DNA from: Shimia sp. Alg240-R146
GTDB taxonomy: Bacteria > Pseudomonadota > Alphaproteobacteria > Rhodobacterales > Rhodobacteraceae
Direction: 5' to 3'
NCBI RefSeq assembly: GCF_947331465.1
Contig: NZ_CAMZOK010000002.1
Coordinates: 992,001 to 1,056,000 of the forward strand
Length of the DNA stretch: 64,000 nucleotides
Shown: in pieces, positions 8,281 to 16,679 of the stretch
Position numbering within the stretch: position 1 is the first letter of the stretch
Layout of the letters: each line of letters begins with the position of its first letter
The notes under the pieces: generated by a model
The model's input: the letters and a program-made list of their open reading frames with translations, nothing else
Databases searched by the model: none
What the model was told of the DNA's origin: nothing
Made by a program: the position numbers and the translations under genes

Positions 8281-8691
8281 ATGAAATCCATTTTGGCGGC
8301 AGTTTCGCTGTTTCTTGGCGCAACGATGGCCAGCGCACAGGACGGCGTTTTTGAATCCTATGCGGATTATGAAGCCTTTGTGAATTCCCATATGATGTCA
8401 CGGGAATTCGCCACAGCCACGATGCGACTTGGCGGGCGCGATGAAATCACACCGGAAAAAATGGCGTCCATCGAACAACAGCTGCTTGGCATTTTTCAAC
8501 GCGACTTCACCAATAAGACTGTTTTCAAAACAGTAATGCTAGACGGCGGTGTGCGGCAGGAAGGACGCATGTATTGGCAGGGAACCTCATACCTATTCCT
8601 TTACGCTCTGCTGCACGAACATGAGACCGGGTTGGCCGTTCTGGAATTCCATTACAGCACGAAAGCGGGCAAGATTACGGGTAAATTCTAA
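8281..8691 (+). CDS. Small secreted protein of unknown function (paralog of previous gene)
   Basis: A 136-residue protein with a signal peptide (MKSILAAVSLFLGATMASAQ). The matching landmarks with the preceding gene are IFQRDF (there FFEEDF), RMYWQGTSYLFLYALLHEHE (there LSYWTGDGDYLYIYIFMHA) and AVLEFHYS (there KVLDIKYD). These suggest a tandem duplication followed by strong divergence. A good AAGGAAC site lies upstream. It ends 15 bp before the stop of the convergent GlxA-type regulator. The function is unknown. Confidence 0.72.
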   Translation: MKSILAAVSLFLGATMASAQDGVFESYADYEAFVNSHMMSREFATATMRLGGRDEITPEKMASIEQQLLGIFQRDFTNKTVFKTVMLDGGVRQEGRMYWQGTSYLFLYALLHEHETGLAVLEFHYSTKAGKITGKF

Positions 8692-8706
8692 GCCGCGTCA
8701 AAACGC

Positions 8707-9708
8707 CTAAATCGAAAGCCGTGCCGATTGCGTGCCACGTTCGCGATACGGCGTGGTTTCGTAATGCGCCCGATAGCACTTTGAGAAATGGCTGGGCGAG
8801 GCAAACCCACAGGCCAGTGCTACGTTGATCACGCTCATATCCGTTTGCATCAGCAAATTACGCGCTTTTTGCAGGCGCAACTCCATGTAATAGCGCTTTG
8901 GTGAGCGGTTTAGATAGCGGCGGAACAAGCGCTCCAACTGGCGAGTGGACATGCCAACATCTTTGGCCAGCAACGACGGGCTGATGGGTTCCTCGATGTT
9001 GGTTTCCATCTTCTGGATCACCATGCTCAGCTTTGGGTGGCGCACGCCGATGCGGGTTGGCACAGATAGGCGCTGCGTGTCCTGATCGGTGCGGATCGAG
9101 CTATAGATTTGTTGATCGGCAACCCAATTGGCAATCTCATCGCCAAGATCTTTGGCGATAATCTGCAAAAACAGATCAATCGACGAAGTGCCGCCAGCTG
9201 TGGTCATTCGGTTGCCGTCAATGGTGAACACCGATTTGGAAAGCTCTACATCTTCGAATTCTTCGCTGAAGCTGTCCTGATTTTCCCAGTGAATGGTTGC
9301 GCGCTTGCCATCAAGCAATCCGGCTTTCGCCATGGTAAACGACGCGGTGCACAGGCCGGCGATCGACGGACCTTTGCGGGCCTCACGTCGCAGCCAATTC
9401 AAAAGGCGTTTGGTTGTCGCGGCCTGAATATTTATACCGCCACACAAAACAATGGTGTCGTCCCGGCGGGTTTCGCCAAGATCTTCGTCAAGTTTGAATT
9501 CCGTTTCGGTAGAAGATGAAACCGAGTCACCGTCTTCACCCGCCAGCACCCAAGTATAGTGTTTGCGGCCCAATCTGCGGTTGGCCAAGCGCAGACAATC
9601 CACCGCCGAGGCAAAGCTCAGCAGGGTAAAATCATTCAAAAGCACAAACACGAAGCGTTTGGCCTTCTGATCTCCTGTGGACAGGTTTGTCATAGAAGTA
9701 TCTGACAT
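8707..9708 (-). CDS. GlxA family transcriptional regulator (DJ-1/PfpI domain plus AraC HTH)
   Basis: A 333-residue regulator. Residues about 15-190 form a class I glutamine-amidotransferase-like (DJ-1/PfpI) domain with FVFVLLNDFTLLSFASAVDC and the nucleophile-elbow-like AGLCTASFTMAKAGLL. The C-terminal 100 residues are a double helix-turn-helix AraC domain (DVGMSTRQLERLFRRYL and ALACGFASPSHFSKCYRAHY). Relatives such as GbdR and CdhR control glycine-betaine or carnitine catabolism, but no such genes are adjacent, so its ligand and targets are unknown. It is divergent from DAHP synthase with 164 bp between starts. Confidence 0.9.
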   Translation of the reverse strand: MSDTSMTNLSTGDQKAKRFVFVLLNDFTLLSFASAVDCLRLANRRLGRKHYTWVLAGEDGDSVSSSTETEFKLDEDLGETRRDDTIVLCGGINIQAATTKRLLNWLRREARKGPSIAGLCTASFTMAKAGLLDGKRATIHWENQDSFSEEFEDVELSKSVFTIDGNRMTTAGGTSSIDLFLQIIAKDLGDEIANWVADQQIYSSIRTDQDTQRLSVPTRIGVRHPKLSMVIQKMETNIEEPISPSLLAKDVGMSTRQLERLFRRYLNRSPKRYYMELRLQKARNLLMQTDMSVINVALACGFASPSHFSKCYRAHYETTPYRERGTQSARLSI

Positions 9709-9872
9709 TTAAGCCTTTTCCCCTGCAAGGCGCCGCGGGCCGGCAGCCCGGTCTAGGCAACGACTTTAGCGCTAAAAATGTAGGGCGCGTCAAGAGCCGA
9801 ATTTAGCATATAGCGCTATCATTAACCCACATGTATAACGCGGGCTCTGACTGTCTAATTGGAGTAAAGACA

Positions 9873-11240
9873 ATGGCTGAATGGCAGAAATCTGACTGGC
9901 GCAACAAGCCCCGGATTCAGATGCCTGAGTATACGGATGAAGCAGAGCTGAAGGCTGTCGAAGCCAAGCTCTCCAGCTATCCACCATTGGTCTTTGCCGG
10001 AGAGGCGCGCCGCCTGAAAGCCCAGCTTGGTGCCGCGTCCCGCGGCGAGGCCTTTTTGTTGCAGGGTGGGGATTGCGCCGAGAGTTTTGAACAGTTTTCT
10101 GCAGATGGCATTCGCGACACGTTCAAAGTGATGCTGCAGATGGCAATGGTGCTGACCTATGGCGCCAAGGTGCCGGTGGTCAAAGTGGGACGGATGGCGG
10201 GTCAATTCGCCAAACCACGCTCTGCGCCAACCGAAACCGTCGATGGTGTTGAACTGCCGAGCTACCGCGGCGACATCATCAACGAGCTGGCATTTACATC
10301 GGAGTCCCGGATTCCGGATCCGCAAAAGATGTTGCAGGCCTACACGCAGGCTGCGGCTACATTGAACCTGTTGCGCGCGTTTTCAACTGGTGGCTACGCG
10401 GATGTGCATCAGGTGCATGCCTGGACGCTTGGATTTACCGAAGGTGAAAAAGCCGAAACGTACCGCGACATGGCCAACCGTATCAGCGATACGTTGGATT
10501 TCATGCGCGCTGCTGGCGTGACTTCCGACAAGATGCACTCTCTGCAAACGGTGGATTTTTACACAAGTCATGAATCGCTTTTGCTGGAGTATGAAGAGGC
10601 GCTGACACGTCTGGATTCCACTTCCGGAAAGTGGCTTGCCGGTTCCGGTCACATGATCTGGATTGGTGACCGCACCCGTCAGCCCGACGGTGCACATGTG
10701 GAATTTGCGCGTGGCGTTCAGAACCCGATCGGCCTGAAATGTGGTCCGACCACCACGGCCGATGACCTCAAGGTTTTGATGGAAAAACTGAATCCGGAAA
10801 ACGAAGCAGGGCGTCTGACTTTGATTGCGCGCTTTGGCGCTGGATCGGTTGGCGAACACCTTCCGCGGCTGATCAAAGCCGTCAAGGAAGAAGGTGCAAA
10901 TGTGCTTTGGACATGTGACGCGATGCACGGCAACACGATCAAGTCGAGCACCGGGTACAAAACCCGACCCTTCGAAAGCGTCCTGCGCGAAGTTCGGGAA
11001 TTCTTTGGCGTTCACAAAGCCGAAGGCACTGTTCCAGGCGGCGTGCATTTCGAGATGACCGGTCAGGATGTGACTGAATGTACCGGTGGTGTGCGTGCGG
11101 TGACCGACGAAGATCTGTCTTCCCGATATCACACAGCCTGTGATCCGCGTTTGAACGCCTCGCAATCTTTGGAATTGGCGTTCCTGGTCGCCGAAGAACT
11201 GTCGGTGATGAACGAAGCGCGTCAGGCCGAAGCGGGCTAG
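9873..11240 (+). CDS. Class II 3-deoxy-7-phosphoheptulonate (DAHP) synthase
   Basis: First enzyme of the shikimate pathway: it condenses phosphoenolpyruvate with erythrose-4-phosphate. At 455 residues it is the plant/Mycobacterium-like class II type (PF01474). Landmarks are [51 protein letters not shown], the metal/PEP-binding region GLKCGPTT, and [10 protein letters not shown] with [18 protein letters not shown] near the end. The start is ATG 9873 (MAEWQKSDW) with GGAG ten bases upstream; 14 earlier in-frame codons lack a site. It is followed by a strong terminator. Confidence 0.95.
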   Translation: MAEWQKSDWRNKPRIQMPEYTDEAELKAVEAKLSSYPPLVFAGEARRLKAQLGAASRGEAFLLQGGDCAESFEQFSADGIRDTFKVMLQMAMVLTYGAKVPVVKVGRMAGQFAKPRSAPTETVDGVELPSYRGDIINELAFTSESRIPDPQKMLQAYTQAAATLNLLRAFSTGGYADVHQVHAWTLGFTEGEKAETYRDMANRISDTLDFMRAAGVTSDKMHSLQTVDFYTSHESLLLEYEEALTRLDSTSGKWLAGSGHMIWIGDRTRQPDGAHVEFARGVQNPIGLKCGPTTTADDLKVLMEKLNPENEAGRLTLIARFGAGSVGEHLPRLIKAVKEEGANVLWTCDAMHGNTIKSSTGYKTRPFESVLREVREFFGVHKAEGTVPGGVHFEMTGQDVTECTGGVRAVTDEDLSSRYHTACDPRLNASQSLELAFLVAEELSVMNEARQAEAG

Positions 11241-11262
11241 CTCCGCTTTCACCCAATAAAAC

Positions 11263-11296
11263 AAAAGGCGCCCCATCTCATTGGGGCGCCTTTTTT
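11263..11296 (+). terminator. Rho-independent terminator after DAHP synthase
   Basis: A 13-bp perfect stem (AAAAGGCGCCCCA / TGGGGCGCCTTTT), loop of six, then a T-run to 11296, starting 22 bp after the stop codon. Confidence 0.93.
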
Positions 11297-11330
11297 GGTT
11301 TCGCGATCCCTAAAACTGTATCAAAAATCA

Positions 11331-11369
11331 AAAAGGGCGGAGTGCCATGTCCAGTGGCTCCGCCCTTTT
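11331..11369 (-). terminator. Rho-independent terminator for the PAS_5 gene
   Basis: A 12-bp perfect stem (AAAAGGGCGGAG / CTCCGCCCTTTT) with a 15-nt loop. On the minus strand the T-run follows the stem. It lies about 27 bp after the stop of the convergent minus-strand gene and may work in both directions. Confidence 0.85.
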
Positions 11370-11396
11370 CTGTATGACACTTTCGCCTTCTGGCAG

Positions 11397-12068
11397 TTAA
11401 GTATCTGACACAACCAATCTTAGGTGCGCGTGCCGCGTGGGCATTGTGCTGGCTTGAAGGTCATCCGCTGAAAGCGCTTTTTGACGTTCCGCCAATGTCA
11501 CCGGACGGACCGAAAGGCGCTCCGCTAAACCATCATCGTTGACGCTGACGTCATGCAAAAGGCTCTCAGTCAGGTCAAACCGAGTCGGTTCTTTTCGTGC
11601 GGAACCGTCCACGGAGATTGCCCCAAGAACACGGTTGATCTCTCCGGAATCGCTTCGCAATGGCAGGAAAAGCATCGATGCGCGTTTGCCGTTTCTGCGG
11701 AACCCGCGTGATGTTGACAGTTCAAGGCGCGCGGTCGCGGGTCCGGCAAAGACTTGTTCAAGAATTTCCCCAAACTCTTCGCGGCTTTCTTCGGATATGA
11801 TCGACGCGATTGGCATTCCGCGCATATCCATGCCCTGTAGGTCCGTGAGTGTGCTGCAAGAGACCCGAAGTTTGCCGACACCCGGTGCCAAACGCTCCAG
11901 AATAAAAGCGTTGCGCAGCATACGTTGCACAGAACGAGGATCCACGTCAGAGCGATAAGGCACGGTCTTGCCGCGTCGCAGGCTGCTCCAATAATCTTCC
12001 ATTCGGTCAAGAACCAACCCGCCGTCTCGCCCGTTTTCGCCTGATAGATTGCTTACAATTTTATCCAT
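11397..12068 (-). CDS. PAS domain-containing protein (PAS_5 type)
   Basis: About 223 residues from ATG 12068 (MDKIVSNLSGENG); an ATG eight codons earlier (12092) is an alternative. Residues about 20-160 look like the alphaproteobacterial single-PAS family PF07310: MEDYWSSLRRGKTVPYRSDVD opens the domain, followed by FILERLAPGVGKLRVSCST, and GAISVDGSARKEP closes it. The tail is basic and polar. No output domain is seen, so it may act as a sensor or partner rather than a direct regulator. The ligand is unknown. It is divergent from yicC. Confidence 0.85.
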   Translation of the reverse strand: MDKIVSNLSGENGRDGGLVLDRMEDYWSSLRRGKTVPYRSDVDPRSVQRMLRNAFILERLAPGVGKLRVSCSTLTDLQGMDMRGMPIASIISEESREEFGEILEQVFAGPATARLELSTSRGFRRNGKRASMLFLPLRSDSGEINRVLGAISVDGSARKEPTRFDLTESLLHDVSVNDDGLAERLSVRPVTLAERQKALSADDLQASTMPTRHAHLRLVVSDT

Positions 12069-12278
12069 AGCTAAAGTCCCAACCAATTGCACACGCGGTA
12101 AGCGCCAAAGGCGACCAAGTAACCGCGAGACATCCCCCGATGCCCCTCCTGTTTAATCAGATTTTTCCCAATTTGCGATAAAAAGCCGATGGAATGGTTA
12201 ACTGATCGCCTGCGACGTTGCTCTCAGGCCACCAATGGCTTTAGGTATCGTGTTATCAACAGACAAAAGGAGAGGCCC

Positions 12279-13169
12279 GTGTTGCATTCAATGACCGGTT
12301 TTGCGGCCCTCAAAGGTGAAGAAGACGGATACACGTGGGCGTGGGATTTGCGAAGCGTGAATGCCAAAGGGTTGGATATCCGCTTGCGCATGCCGGATTG
12401 GATCGAAGGGCTTGAAGCGACCGTGAAGGGGGCATTGTCAAAATCCCTGGGACGCGGCTCGGTCAACCTCAATTTGCGTGTAAACAAAGGCGATGAGCAA
12501 GGTACTCTTGCCGTTAACGAACAACAGCTGCAAGCGGTGATCCTTGCTTTGCAAGCTGTTGAAGCCACAGCCATGGACCAAGGCGTTGCTCTGCAGCCAT
12601 CGCGTGCTTCAGATCTTATGGCAATGCGTGGCGTGCTTGAAAACGTGGCTCCAGACAGTGGGCAAAAGAAATTGCTAAGCGCACTGACAGCTCAGCTTCC
12701 TGAGCTGATCTCGAGCTTTGTCGAGATGCGCAAAACTGAAGGTCAGGCGCTCTATGAGGTGCTGATGGATCAGGTGAGTCAAATTGAAACGTTAACACAA
12801 TCGGCCTCCGGCGCGGCCGAATCCCGTCGCGACGCCACAGCGCAAACGCTGCGTGACAACCTCGCGCGAGTGATGGAAAACACCGAAGGCGCAGATGAAG
12901 CGCGGGTCGCACAAGAACTGGCGATGATTGCCGTGAAATCCGATGTGATGGAGGAACTCGACCGTCTGCACGCCCATATTGGTGCGGCGCGTGACTTGCT
13001 CGCTACTGAGGGGCCGGTGGGCCGCAAACTTGATTTCCTGATGCAGGAATTCAATCGCGAGGCCAACACGCTGTGTTCCAAGGCGCAATCGGTGGATTTA
13101 ACGAGAATTGGTCTGGACCTCAAAGCCGTGATCGATCAGATGCGCGAACAGGTACAAAACGTGGAATAG
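12279..13169 (+). CDS. YicC family protein (endoribonuclease-type)
   Basis: About 296 residues. I place the start at GTG 12279, giving [17 protein letters not shown] lies just upstream and family members begin MxxSMTGFA. A longer frame from ATG 12189 lacks a site. Landmarks are [39 protein letters not shown] and the C-terminal [22 protein letters not shown], which is diagnostic. In E. coli YicC has been linked to RNA decay and to sRNA turnover. It is followed 4 bp later by gmk, the usual neighbour. Confidence 0.93.
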   Translation: MLHSMTGFAALKGEEDGYTWAWDLRSVNAKGLDIRLRMPDWIEGLEATVKGALSKSLGRGSVNLNLRVNKGDEQGTLAVNEQQLQAVILALQAVEATAMDQGVALQPSRASDLMAMRGVLENVAPDSGQKKLLSALTAQLPELISSFVEMRKTEGQALYEVLMDQVSQIETLTQSASGAAESRRDATAQTLRDNLARVMENTEGADEARVAQELAMIAVKSDVMEELDRLHAHIGAARDLLATEGPVGRKLDFLMQEFNREANTLCSKAQSVDLTRIGLDLKAVIDQMREQVQNVE

Positions 13170-13173
13170 GATC

Positions 13174-13815
13174 ATGACACAGCGACGCGGTCTTCTAATC
13201 ATCTTGTCTTCGCCATCCGGCGCAGGCAAATCGACTTTGGCAAAACGGCTGATGACTTGGGATTCCGGCCTTAGTTTCTCGGTTTCCGCCACCACACGCC
13301 AACCGCGGCCCGGTGAAGAGCACGGACGGGATTACGTTTTTCTCTCCGAAGACGACTTTAAAACTCAGGTTACCGAGAACCAGATGCTTGAACACGCCCA
13401 CGTGTTCGGCAACTTCTACGGATCCCCCGCAGGGCCGGTGAAAGACACCATCGAGGCAGGCAACGACGTGCTTTTTGACGTTGATTGGCAGGGTGAGCAA
13501 CAAATCCGCAATTCTGACCTTGGCAAACATGCCTTGTCGATTTTCATTTTGCCGCCGACGATCAAAGAGTTGCACCGCCGTCTTGTAACGCGCGCACAGG
13601 ACAGCGAAGAGGTGATTTCCAAACGCATGCAGAAAAGCTGGGACGAAATCAGCCACTGGGGCGCCTATGATTATGTTTTGATCAACGATGATCTGGATGT
13701 CACCGAAGAGCAGCTTAAAACCATCATTACGGCCGAGCGCATGCGGCGCGAACAACAACCTGTGCTGCAATCACATGTGCGCGCGCTGCAAGACCAGTTT
13801 CAGGAGATGTCATAA
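13174..13815 (+). CDS. gmk: Guanylate kinase
   Basis: Phosphorylates GMP to GDP with ATP, an essential purine step. It has 213 residues. Walker A is [10 protein letters not shown] at about residues 11-20, followed by the GMP-binding [20 protein letters not shown] and then [14 protein letters not shown] and [13 protein letters not shown] in the lid region. Length and order match the family (about 205-215). The TAA shares its last base with the ATG of the next gene (TAATG), so the two are translationally coupled. Confidence 0.96.
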   Translation: MTQRRGLLIILSSPSGAGKSTLAKRLMTWDSGLSFSVSATTRQPRPGEEHGRDYVFLSEDDFKTQVTENQMLEHAHVFGNFYGSPAGPVKDTIEAGNDVLFDVDWQGEQQIRNSDLGKHALSIFILPPTIKELHRRLVTRAQDSEEVISKRMQKSWDEISHWGAYDYVLINDDLDVTEEQLKTIITAERMRREQQPVLQSHVRALQDQFQEMS

Positions 13816-14342
13816 TGGCGATTTACGAACTTGACGGCGTGACACCTTCCAAGGATGCCACTGCGTGGGTGGCACCCGATGCCAATGTCATCGGCAACGT
13901 GGTGCTTGAGGCGGATACGTCTGTTTGGTTCGGCTGTACATTGCGGGGCGACAACGAAGAAATTCGCATTGGTTCCGGATCCAACGTGCAGGAAAACACG
14001 GTCATGCACACAGATCCCGGTTTCGCGCTGACCATCGGCACCAATTGCACAATTGGTCACAAGGCCATGTTGCACGGCTGCTCGATTGGCGACGGCAGCC
14101 TGATCGGTATGGGGGCAACGGTTCTGAACGGCGCCAAGATTGGTAAAAACTGTTTGATTGGGGCAGGGGCCCTGATCACCGAGGGCAAAGAAATTCCCGA
14201 TGGCAGCCTTGTGATGGGCGCACCAGGCAAAGTTGTGCGTCAACTGGATGATGCGGCCATTCAAGGCCTTCAGATGTCGGCGCTCCACTACCAAAACAAC
14301 GCGCGCCGCTTTGCCAGTGGGCTGCGACACATTGGCGATTAA
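13815..14342 (+). CDS. Gamma-carbonic anhydrase family protein (YrdA/PaaY-like)
   Basis: A 175-residue left-handed beta-helix protein of hexapeptide repeats (for example [49 protein letters not shown]). The three zinc-ligand histidines of the family are visible in NTVMHTD and GHKAMLHGC. Members bind zinc and some hydrate CO2, while others have unclear roles. It is coupled to gmk by a one-base overlap. Confidence 0.92.
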   Translation: MAIYELDGVTPSKDATAWVAPDANVIGNVVLEADTSVWFGCTLRGDNEEIRIGSGSNVQENTVMHTDPGFALTIGTNCTIGHKAMLHGCSIGDGSLIGMGATVLNGAKIGKNCLIGAGALITEGKEIPDGSLVMGAPGKVVRQLDDAAIQGLQMSALHYQNNARRFASGLRHIGD

Positions 14343-14359
14343 CCGCGCGGTGCGGATAA

Positions 14360-14377
14360 CTGTCATAAATCTGTTGA
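14360..14377 (+). promoter_or_regulatory. Candidate Pho box upstream of phoR
   Basis: CTGTCAT-AAAT-CTGTTGA: two seven-base half-sites at 11-bp spacing, close to the PhoB consensus CTGTCAT-N4-CTGTCAT. It lies 54 bp before the phoR start, in the short gap after the carbonic anhydrase gene. It would give autoregulated expression of the phosphate operon. Confidence 0.7.
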
Positions 14378-14430
14378 GAAGGACACGTCTGGTTTGCGTT
14401 TGATGCAACGTTCCCGAGACAACTGAACCA

Positions 14431-15462
14431 ATGACCGAGAATTTCAACGCCTCCGTACTAGAAGCTGTGCCGCTGCCGGCATTTTTTGTGGACGCCAACG
14501 CCCGTATCATCGACGCGAACGCGCGCGCTGTGGCTCTCCAACCTCAAGCCAGCGAGAACCGCCCGCTCATTTTGGTCTTTCGCCAGCCTGCGTTGAACGA
14601 CGCAGTGGAAAAGTGCCTCCGGACACGCCAGCCACAGCGCAGCCTGTATCTGCACAGCGACGCGCGTCAGGAACATCGCTACGAAGTGCTGTGTTCTCCG
14701 ATTGCCGGCGGTGGTGGGATGATCTGTTTTCGCGACGTGACCGAAGAACGCCAACTGGACCAGATGCGGCGAGACTTTGTGGCCAACGTCAGCCATGAGT
14801 TGCGCACGCCGCTGACCGCCATTTTGGGCTTTATCGAGACACTGCAGGGACCGGCAAAGAACGATCCGGTTGCTCAGGACCGATTCCTGACCACAATGTC
14901 CAACGAAGCCAGCCGTATGAACCGTCTGGTTGGCGATTTGTTGTCCCTCAGCAAGGTCGAAGAAGTTTCACGCATGCGCCCGACCGACCCGGTGGATCTG
15001 TGTGGCATCGTAGCCTCCGCCGTCCAAAACCTGTCGCCCTTGGCCGAGGAAAACGGGTCCACGCTGATTTTTGAGCCTAAAAGCCCAGAACTCACCGTGC
15101 CGGGCGACGCTGATCAATTGCTTCAGGTTGTCACGAACCTCATTGAAAACGCGATTAAATATGGGGGCCAGGGGACCAATGTCACGTTGACGATGGACGA
15201 GTTGCCACGTGCTATTGGCGTTTTGGGTCCTGCGGTTCGCCTAACGATTCGAGACGACGGACCCGGAATAGATGACGTACACCTTCCGCGCCTTACAGAA
15301 CGTTTTTACAGGATTGATTCTCACAGGTCTCGTGAGAAAGGTGGCACGGGTTTGGGGCTTGCGATTGTAAAACACATCATCAACCGCCACCGGGGTCGCC
15401 TAGAGATTGAAAGTGTCCTTGGGGAAGGCACTGAAATAAGCGTTTTCTTACCAATCAATTGA
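14431..15462 (+). CDS. phoR: Phosphate regulon sensor histidine kinase PhoR
   Basis: A 343-residue kinase that would phosphorylate PhoB under phosphate limitation. Residues about 5-105 are a PAS-like domain (LPAFFVDANARIIDANARA). The dimerisation box is VANVSHELRTPLTAILGF with phospho-acceptor His122. The ATP domain follows with NLIENAIKYGG (N box), IRDDGPGI (G1) and GGTGLGLAIVKHI (G2). No transmembrane segment is visible, unlike E. coli PhoR, so it is probably cytosolic or docked by partners. It starts the pho-pst operon behind a Pho box. Confidence 0.93.
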   Translation: MTENFNASVLEAVPLPAFFVDANARIIDANARAVALQPQASENRPLILVFRQPALNDAVEKCLRTRQPQRSLYLHSDARQEHRYEVLCSPIAGGGGMICFRDVTEERQLDQMRRDFVANVSHELRTPLTAILGFIETLQGPAKNDPVAQDRFLTTMSNEASRMNRLVGDLLSLSKVEEVSRMRPTDPVDLCGIVASAVQNLSPLAEENGSTLIFEPKSPELTVPGDADQLLQVVTNLIENAIKYGGQGTNVTLTMDELPRAIGVLGPAVRLTIRDDGPGIDDVHLPRLTERFYRIDSHRSREKGGTGLGLAIVKHIINRHRGRLEIESVLGEGTEISVFLPIN

Positions 15463-15485
15463 CAATTTTCCGCCGATCTCAGGCG

Positions 15486-15514
15486 GTGTCATATTACTGT
15501 TACATACGTGTCAC
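15486..15514 (+). promoter_or_regulatory. Pho box upstream of pstS (three half-sites)
   Basis: GTGTCAT-ATTA-CTGTTAC-ATAC-GTGTCAC: three consecutive seven-base PhoB half-sites in 11-bp register, 24 bp after the phoR stop and 77 bp before the pstS start. This marks a PhoB-activated internal promoter for the transporter genes. Confidence 0.85.
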
Positions 15515-15590
15515 AAAAGCTTTGTTCAGGAGGCTTACTTCGTCCTCCAAGGCTGTCGCCCGACAGTCACGTACAATTGGAGTTACACAT

Positions 15591-16601
15591 ATGTCCGTCA
15601 AACTGACCGCTTCGGCCATCGCCGTTGCAGCCATCGCCGCTACATCGGCCGCCGCTCGTGATCAGGTTCAGATCGCTGGTTCGTCCACCGTTCTGCCATA
15701 CGCCACAATCGTTGCCGAAGCGTTCGGCGAGAACTTCGAATTTCCAACACCCGTTGTTGAAGGTGGCGGTTCCGGTGCTGGTCGTAAAAAAATGTGTGAA
15801 GGCGTTGGCCCCAACACACTTGATATCGCGAACTCTTCCTCGCGCATCAAACAGTCGGACATCGACCTCTGCGGCACCAACGGTGTATCCGAGATCATGG
15901 AAGTGCGTTTCGGGTATGACGGTATCGTGTTCGCATCAGACATCGACGGTCCTTCGTTTGAGTTTACTCCAGCGGACTGGTTTAACGCGATCGCAAAGGA
16001 AGTTGTTGTAGACGGCAAGCTGGTTGCCAACCCAAACAAAACTTGGGCCGACGCTAACGCAAACTTGCCAGCCAACAACATCCTGGCCTTCATCCCAGGC
16101 ACAAAGCACGGCACACGCGAAGTGTTTGACAAAAAGGTTCTGGAAGCTGGCTGTAAAGCAACTGGCGCGCTTGAACTTTTGGGCGACAAGAAAGCATGTC
16201 ACGCACTGCGCACCGACGGCCTGTCTGTCGACATCGACGGCGATTACACCGAAACTCTGGCCCGTCTGGACGCCAACAAAAACGCCATCGGCGTCTTCGG
16301 TCTGTCCTTCTACCAGAACAACACAGACAAGCTGATTGTTGCGACCATGGACGACGTTACCCCGTCGACTGAAACCGTTGCGTCCGGCGAATACCCTGTG
16401 TCCCGTCCGCTGTTCTTCTACGTGAAGAAAGCGCATCTGGGTGTGATCCCTGGCCTGCAGGAATACATCGACTTCTTCGTGTCTGACGACATGGCCGGCC
16501 CTGATGGCCCGCTGGCAGAGTACGGTCTGGTTTCTGATCCGGAACTGGCCACAACTCAGGAAATGGTTGCCAACGGCACACCAATGCCTCCGCTGAACTA
16601 A
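15591..16601 (+). CDS. pstS: Phosphate ABC transporter substrate-binding protein PstS
   Basis: Periplasmic phosphate-binding protein, 336 residues. ATG 15591 is preceded by TTGGAG and opens a signal peptide (KLTASAIAVAAIAATSAAA). The mature protein starts RDQVQIAGSSTVLPYA, the phosphate-binding SST loop. GGGSGAGRKKMCEG, DIANSSSRIK and PGTKHGTREVF follow as in the family, and the last is a second phosphate-contacting loop. The earlier in-frame ATG at 15459 would include the Pho box and is rejected. It is followed by a hairpin before pstC. Confidence 0.95.
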   Translation: MSVKLTASAIAVAAIAATSAAARDQVQIAGSSTVLPYATIVAEAFGENFEFPTPVVEGGGSGAGRKKMCEGVGPNTLDIANSSSRIKQSDIDLCGTNGVSEIMEVRFGYDGIVFASDIDGPSFEFTPADWFNAIAKEVVVDGKLVANPNKTWADANANLPANNILAFIPGTKHGTREVFDKKVLEAGCKATGALELLGDKKACHALRTDGLSVDIDGDYTETLARLDANKNAIGVFGLSFYQNNTDKLIVATMDDVTPSTETVASGEYPVSRPLFFYVKKAHLGVIPGLQEYIDFFVSDDMAGPDGPLAEYGLVSDPELATTQEMVANGTPMPPLN

Positions 16602-16616
16602 GCGAACAATGATCAT

Positions 16617-16646
16617 GATGGCGCCCCCGCGAATGGGGACGCCATC
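16617..16646 (+). terminator. Hairpin between pstS and pstC (attenuator or mRNA stabiliser)
   Basis: GATGGCG pairs with CGCCATC, extended by CCC/GGG across one mismatch. There is no T-run after it. It probably limits read-through or protects the 3' end of pstS mRNA, consistent with high binding-protein demand. Confidence 0.6.
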
Positions 16647-16679
16647 ACTCGACACCACCTTACTGCGTATGGAGTTAAG

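Noticed and set aside
15459-15590. PstS starting at the upstream ATG 15459
   Set aside because: It would place a 44-residue non-signal sequence before the signal peptide and overlap the Pho box; ATG 15591 has a proper ribosome-binding site.
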